Below the pieces are notes generated by a model. The model made no database searches, was not told the origin of the DNA, and saw nothing but the letters and a program-made list of their open reading frames with translations. This document shows, piece by piece, positions 5,823-8,758 of a DNA stretch of 8,758 nt. Location: the NCBI GenBank assembly GCA_018262455.1, contig JAGSPR010000389.1, positions 1 to 8,758 on the forward strand, written 5' to 3'. How positions within the stretch are numbered: position 1 is the first letter of the stretch; every line of letters starts with the position of its first letter. The DNA comes from Deltaproteobacteria bacterium. GTDB taxonomy: Bacteria; Myxococcota; Polyangia; Haliangiales; Haliangiaceae. Made by a program: the position numbers and the translations under genes.

Positions 5823-6265
5823 GCGCGCCCCAGCTCGGCCTCGAGCGCGGCGACCGGTGGTCGATGTTGCGCTGGTTGTAGAACAGGCGTCGGCACCCGG
5901 TGCCCGTTGAGCCACGTCGGCGGCACACGCTTGACGTCGAGGCGGTGCATTCTCGCCAGGCGCTGCCGGAGGTCGCCGAGACCGTTGCACGCTCGGGATG
6001 TTACACACACACCCGACGAGGGCGTGGAGACGAGGCGCCCGCGCTTGGTGGCCGACACGAACTTGGCGAGCTCGCGGAGCGCGATCCGGATCTTGCTGCG
6101 GCCGTCGATCGGAATCGCACGCGTCCCGTTCGCGCCCTGCGTCAAGGGGACCGGCATCTCGAGAGCCACGACGGGCACGGCCGACATGAACGGCTTGTCG
6201 CTGAGGTGCAGCTTGAAGTCGAAGCCAGCGTCGACGGCGCCTCCGTAGATCCTTTGGTTCCACCT
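5819..6265 (-). pseudogene. Frame-switching coding remnant upstream of the propeller gene
   Basis: Covers the roughly 450 bp between the propeller gene start and repeat copy 2. One minus frame reads AGFDFKLHLSDKPFMSAVPV and continues through SKIRIALRELAKFVSATKRG with strongly G/C third positions. It weakens around 6000 (a GTGTGTGT tract), recovers as MHRLDVKRVPPTWLNGHRVP, then the best G/C-third frame shifts for about 11 codons (LFYNQRNIDHR) and returns to the first frame for VAALEAELGRA and a TGA overlapping the propeller ATG. This suggests a once-coding sequence with two compensating indels, or sequencing error. No start codon with a ribosome site is seen, and the 5' end meets the repeat, so the front may be lost. 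The product is not recognised. Confidence 0.4.
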
Positions 6266-6276
6266 CTCCGCCCGAC

Positions 6277-6396
6277 GCTGCCGGAACGAGGGTTGGTCGT
6301 TGGCGCGCAGGTTGCCCGATTGCGCTCCGTTGTCCGGAGTTGATTCGGACAGATCTCGGACCTGGTGAGCTGAGACGAGCAGCCTCGTATCGACGC
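6277..6396 (+). repeat. Dispersed ~98-bp repeat, copy 2, with module B
   Basis: The core runs 6277-6376 (100 bp). It differs from copies 3 and 4 by an extra G and a G-for-A change near the left end (GAGGGTTGGTCG versus GAGGTTGATCG); the rest of the core matches. Module B (GAGCAGCCTCGTATCGACGC, 6377-6396) follows, shared with copy 1, after which the sequence diverges. In this copy an outer pairing ACGAGG/CCTCGT is also possible. It lies 50 bp upstream of the 101-residue gene. Confidence 0.92.
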
Positions 6397-6446
6397 TTGC
6401 GTTTGTCGCGGACGAGTTCGAGGATCGTCGAGACAAGGGGGCGCTG

Positions 6447-6752
6447 ATGGCGGCCCTGGTCACCGCGATCATGATCCTCGCGTTCGCCTATTCAGTGCAC
6501 GTCTGGCGCATTCGGCGCAGCGGAGTCCTCCGTCACGCGCTCGCCATGATCGTCGACCGTCACGAGACCCAGACCCCAGTTCCCGGGACTCTCCATCGCT
6601 ATCGACGCTGCCAGCTCTCGCTGATCTTCGAGACCGGTGAGCTCGAGGTCCACGGCGTCGAGCCGCACCTCTTCGATCGGGCCGCACCGGGACGGATCGG
6701 CGTGGCCTACTTCCACGGGCCGAAGATGGTCGACTTCCGCGGGCCGGCCTAG
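6447..6752 (+). CDS. Small single-pass membrane protein of unknown function
   Basis: A 101-residue product. The start at 6447 is well supported: AAGGGGG lies about 6 bases upstream, and there is no in-frame ATG, GTG or TTG between it and the TGA inside repeat copy 2. Residues 2-20 (AALVTAIMILAFAYSVHVW) form one hydrophobic helix followed by RIRR, so the N-terminus is probably outside and the remainder cytoplasmic by the positive-inside rule. The soluble part (about 80 residues) contains LHRYRRCQLSLIFETGELEV and ends FHGPKMVDFRGPA. No family is recognised. It is sandwiched between repeat copies 2 and 3, only 8 bp before copy 3, so the gene and repeats could move or be lost together by recombination. 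Confidence 0.6.
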   Translation: MAALVTAIMILAFAYSVHVWRIRRSGVLRHALAMIVDRHETQTPVPGTLHRYRRCQLSLIFETGELEVHGVEPHLFDRAAPGRIGVAYFHGPKMVDFRGPA

Positions 6753-6760
6753 GGCCTGAC

Positions 6761-6877
6761 GCTGCCGGAACGAGGTTGATCGTTGGCGCGCAGGTTGCCC
6801 GATTGCGCTCCGTTGTCCGGAGTTGATTCGGACAGATCTCGGACCTGGTGAGCTGAGACAACCTGGTTCGGGATCCG
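6761..6877 (+). repeat. Dispersed ~98-bp repeat, copy 3, with module C
   Basis: The core at 6761-6859 (99 bp) is identical to copy 4 over all 98 bases that copy 4 shows. It is followed directly by module C (AACCTGGTTCGGGATCCG, 6860-6877), which copy 1 carries only after module B and eight more bases; module B is absent here. A short stem TCGGG/CCCGA follows module C at 6868-6885. The copy begins 8 bp after the stop of the 101-residue gene. Confidence 0.93.
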
Positions 6878-7097
6878 CGACCCGAGTCCCATGCGACCAC
6901 GACCGAACGCGCTATGGAGGCTCGATCACGTCAACAACACCGATGTCATTTGAATCAGCTGTTCGCAGCCCGGCGCTGGTGGCGCACGGAGCGGCGACGC
7001 CGCCGCCGCACAGTCCTGCGCCGACGATACCACCCGGCCCCACAACGTCGATCGTTCGACCTCGAACGTGGCACGCCGGGTGCTGACTCCGGTCGGC

Positions 7098-8606
7098 ATG
7101 CGAATCACGATCGTCCTGGCACTGCTGTGCCTCTCCGTCGCCCACGCTCGCGCTGGTGCTGGCTCGTTCACTCCCAAGGGTCCGCACGACGTCGGGCTTC
7201 ACCTCGTCAGGCAGCACGACTTCACACGTGCCTATCGGGGGAAGGTCGACGAGCTGACCGGCCAGGCGGTCCACGGCCAGCGCGCGCGGCCGATCCAGAC
7301 GCTGGTCTGGTATCCCGCGACGCCAGGTGGAAGGCCGATGACCTATCGCGACTATCTGCGATCGCGGGTGACCGAACAGACGTTCGACCTGCCCGACGCA
7401 AGGGTGGCGGAATCGGTCGCGATCACCGCGAAGGACCTGGCGATCCGGCTCGGCCAGGATCAGGCGCGCACGGCGCTGAGCTCCACGATGCTGGCGACCG
7501 TGGATGCGCCACCCGCGTCGGGCAGGTTCCCGGTGGTCATCTATGCCGCCGGCGGAGGTGGTACCGCGGACGAGAACGTCGATCTCTGCGAGTATCTTGC
7601 CAGTCACGGCTACGTCGTGATCGCCAGCACCAGCCTGGGGACCCACACCAAGGCCATCGCCTACGATCTCGAAGACGTCGAAGCGCAGGTCGGCGACATC
7701 GAGTTCCTGATCGGCTACGCAACCACGTTGCCCCAGGCCGACCTGGCCCACCTGGCGGTCGTGGGCTGGAGCTGGGGAGGCATGACCAATGTTTTCGCTG
7801 CCGCCCGGGACAGCCGGATCACCGCGCTGATCAGCCTCGATGGCACGCGCGAGCCCGCGTTCACCAAGCTGATCGCTCCACCGCGAATCACCGTGCCCTG
7901 GATGTACGTAGCGCGGACGCCGGACACGATCCCGGAGCTCAACCGCAGGGGCATCGACACGTCGTTCAGCCTCCTCAACGAGGCCAAATACGCCGAACTC
8001 TATCAGCTGACGATGTACCCGATGGCGCACGGCGACTTCACCTCCGCGCGTCAACGGCAGTCATCGCCATCCGACTTCACCGAGTACTCGAAGGACGAGG
8101 TCGCCGGCGCCTACAGCTGGGTCGAGCGCTACGTGCTTGAGTTTCTCGACGCCTACCTGAAGCAGGATGTCGCCGGGCTCGCGTTCATCCGCAATGCGCC
8201 GGCGCACAACGCGGTGCCGGCGCACGTGATGTTGGCCGAACGCCATCGGGCGGACGCGCTCCCGCTCGACCGGGAAGCGTTCGCCGCCGCCGTGGCCCGG
8301 CGCGGCTTCGCGCACGCCTTCGAGGCGTATCAAGCCGCGCGGCGACGAGACGCCCGCTTCACGCTGTCCGAGGCCGACCTCAAGGCCTGGGGGCATGGGC
8401 TGCTCGATCGCGGCCATCGCCGAGAGGCGATCGGGATCTTCATCCTGTGGACCACCCTGCATCCCGACAGCTGGGATGCCTTCGACAGCCTGGCCGGCGC
8501 TTACGAGCAGACCAAGGACACCGCGCTCGCCATCACGCACTACCGGCGGTCCTTGGCGTTGAACCCGAAGAACGACCACGGGCGGCAGCGGCTGAAGGCC
8601 CTGTGA
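7098..8606 (+). CDS. Exported alpha/beta hydrolase with a C-terminal TPR segment
   Basis: 502 residues from the ATG at 7098, chosen because the product then opens with a clean signal peptide (MRITIVLALLCLSVAHARA). A GTG at 7068 would add ten residues; neither has a strong ribosome site. Residues 64-360 are an alpha/beta-hydrolase domain of the dienelactone hydrolase or PAF-acetylhydrolase-like type: PVVIYAAGGGG (145-155, oxyanion region), nucleophile elbow VVGWSWGG with Ser225, candidate acid Asp248 in ISLDGT, candidate His311 in MAHGDF. Residues 424-497 look like two TPR-type helix pairs (AWGHGLLDRGHRREAIGIFI; AFDSLAGAYEQTKDTALAIT), a protein-interaction module. The likely role is hydrolysis of an ester or similar bond outside the cytoplasm; the substrate is unknown. 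The 220 bp before the gene, after repeat copy 3, hold no gene or clear promoter that I can support. Confidence 0.85.
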   Translation: MRITIVLALLCLSVAHARAGAGSFTPKGPHDVGLHLVRQHDFTRAYRGKVDELTGQAVHGQRARPIQTLVWYPATPGGRPMTYRDYLRSRVTEQTFDLPDARVAESVAITAKDLAIRLGQDQARTALSSTMLATVDAPPASGRFPVVIYAAGGGGTADENVDLCEYLASHGYVVIASTSLGTHTKAIAYDLEDVEAQVGDIEFLIGYATTLPQADLAHLAVVGWSWGGMTNVFAAARDSRITALISLDGTREPAFTKLIAPPRITVPWMYVARTPDTIPELNRRGIDTSFSLLNEAKYAELYQLTMYPMAHGDFTSARQRQSSPSDFTEYSKDEVAGAYSWVERYVLEFLDAYLKQDVAGLAFIRNAPAHNAVPAHVMLAERHRADALPLDREAFAAAVARRGFAHAFEAYQAARRRDARFTLSEADLKAWGHGLLDRGHRREAIGIFILWTTLHPDSWDAFDSLAGAYEQTKDTALAITHYRRSLALNPKNDHGRQRLKAL

Positions 8607-8625
8607 GCCGCGCGCGTCCGCCTGT

Positions 8626-8641
8626 CCGGACACGTGTCCGG
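8626..8641 (+). terminator. 16-bp perfect palindrome after the hydrolase gene
   Basis: CCGGACACGTGTCCGG is fully self-complementary and starts 20 bases after the hydrolase stop codon. The overlapping TGTCCGGACA (8623-8632) is also a palindrome. The place fits a terminator hairpin, but there is no T-run and a loop must be taken from the stem, so a protein-binding site is an alternative. TGTCCG also occurs in the repeat's inner hairpin. Confidence 0.35.
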
Positions 8642-8660
8642 GGCCGGTCAGCTGTCCGCC

Positions 8661-8758
8661 GCTGCCGGAACGAGGTTGATCGTTGGCGCGCAGGTTGCCC
8701 GATTGCGCTCCGTTGTCCGGAGTTGATTCGGACAGATCTCGGACCTGGTGAGCTGAGA
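8661..8758 (+). repeat. Dispersed ~98-bp repeat, copy 4 (cut by the window edge)
   Basis: 98 bases identical to copy 3, ending at the last base of the window one base short of the core's end (GAGCTGAGA). Whether module B or C follows cannot be seen. It begins 54 bp after the hydrolase stop, so the hydrolase gene is bracketed by identical direct repeats about 1.9 kb apart. Confidence 0.92.

Noticed and set aside
4569..6248. 559-codon plus-strand ORF
   Set aside because: Arg-rich shadow opposite the PD40 lipoprotein; it has no domain motifs and crosses several unrelated regions.
6943..7086. Short plus-strand ORF ending in WHAGC, considered as a Cys-terminated precursor peptide for the HFCD enzyme
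   Set aside because: No ribosome binding site, a Pro/Thr-rich low-complexity body, weak codon bias, overlap with the alternative GTG start at 7068, and 3.6 kb distance from the enzyme gene.
6912..8140. Long ORFs in other frames over the hydrolase gene, on both strands
   Set aside because: They lack motifs and a plausible start, whereas the chosen frame has a signal peptide, a GxSxG elbow and TPR-like helices.
3419..8758. Integron cassette array with the repeats as attC sites
   Set aside because: The spacing and common orientation fit, but no GTTRRRY/RYYYAAC core pair was found at the repeat ends, copies 3 and 4 are too identical for typical attC variation, and genes between copies 1 and 2 face the other way.
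3419..8758. CRISPR array
   Set aside because: The repeats are about 98 bp and separated by hundreds to thousands of bases containing genes, with no short regular spacers.

Overview
The window is GC-rich and contains no tRNA, rRNA or housekeeping gene. The best guess at its source is a myxobacterium-type genome (Myxococcota, formerly Deltaproteobacteria). The clues are a delta-60-repeat protein, several lipoproteins with Asp/Ala-rich 'DA' stalks, a TolB-like PD40 propeller lipoprotein, and a ferritin-like lipoprotein with a cysteine-rich front. This taxonomic call is an inference from gene types and has not been searched.

Layout from left to right. The 3' end of a delta-60-repeat gene (+) enters the window. 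It is followed in the same frame by a short piece resembling the C-terminus of a tyrosine recombinase. Next come four apparently intact genes on the minus strand: an exported EF-hand protein, a small lipoprotein that is almost only a DA stalk, a three-domain enzyme (PqqD/RRE-like winged helix, HFCD-type flavoprotein decarboxylase, SAM methyltransferase), and a ferritin-like lipoprotein. A broken lipoprotein start (+) lies between the ferritin gene and a minus-strand PD40 propeller lipoprotein. Upstream of the propeller gene, and overlapping its start by ATGA, is a frame-switching, coding-like remnant. The right third is on the plus strand: a 101-residue small membrane protein and an exported alpha/beta hydrolase with a C-terminal TPR segment.

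The most distinctive non-coding feature is a repeat of about 98 bp present four times, always in the same orientation (3419, 6277, 6761 and 8661), always in an intergenic gap. Copies 3 and 4 are identical over all 98 comparable bases. Copies 1 to 3 carry variable right-hand extensions built from shared modules. The core can fold into two mutually exclusive hairpins, and its indels break any reading frame, so it looks like an RNA- or DNA-level element.

The genes do not form an obvious pathway. Most products are predicted to be envelope-associated or exported. The exception is the flavoprotein-methyltransferase fusion, which is probably cytoplasmic and is the strongest candidate for undescribed chemistry: possibly oxidative decarboxylation of a cysteine-containing peptide or thiol followed by methylation. 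No convincing precursor peptide gene was found beside it. Recombinase and gene fragments, stalk-only lipoproteins and near-identical direct repeats suggest a fluid accessory region.
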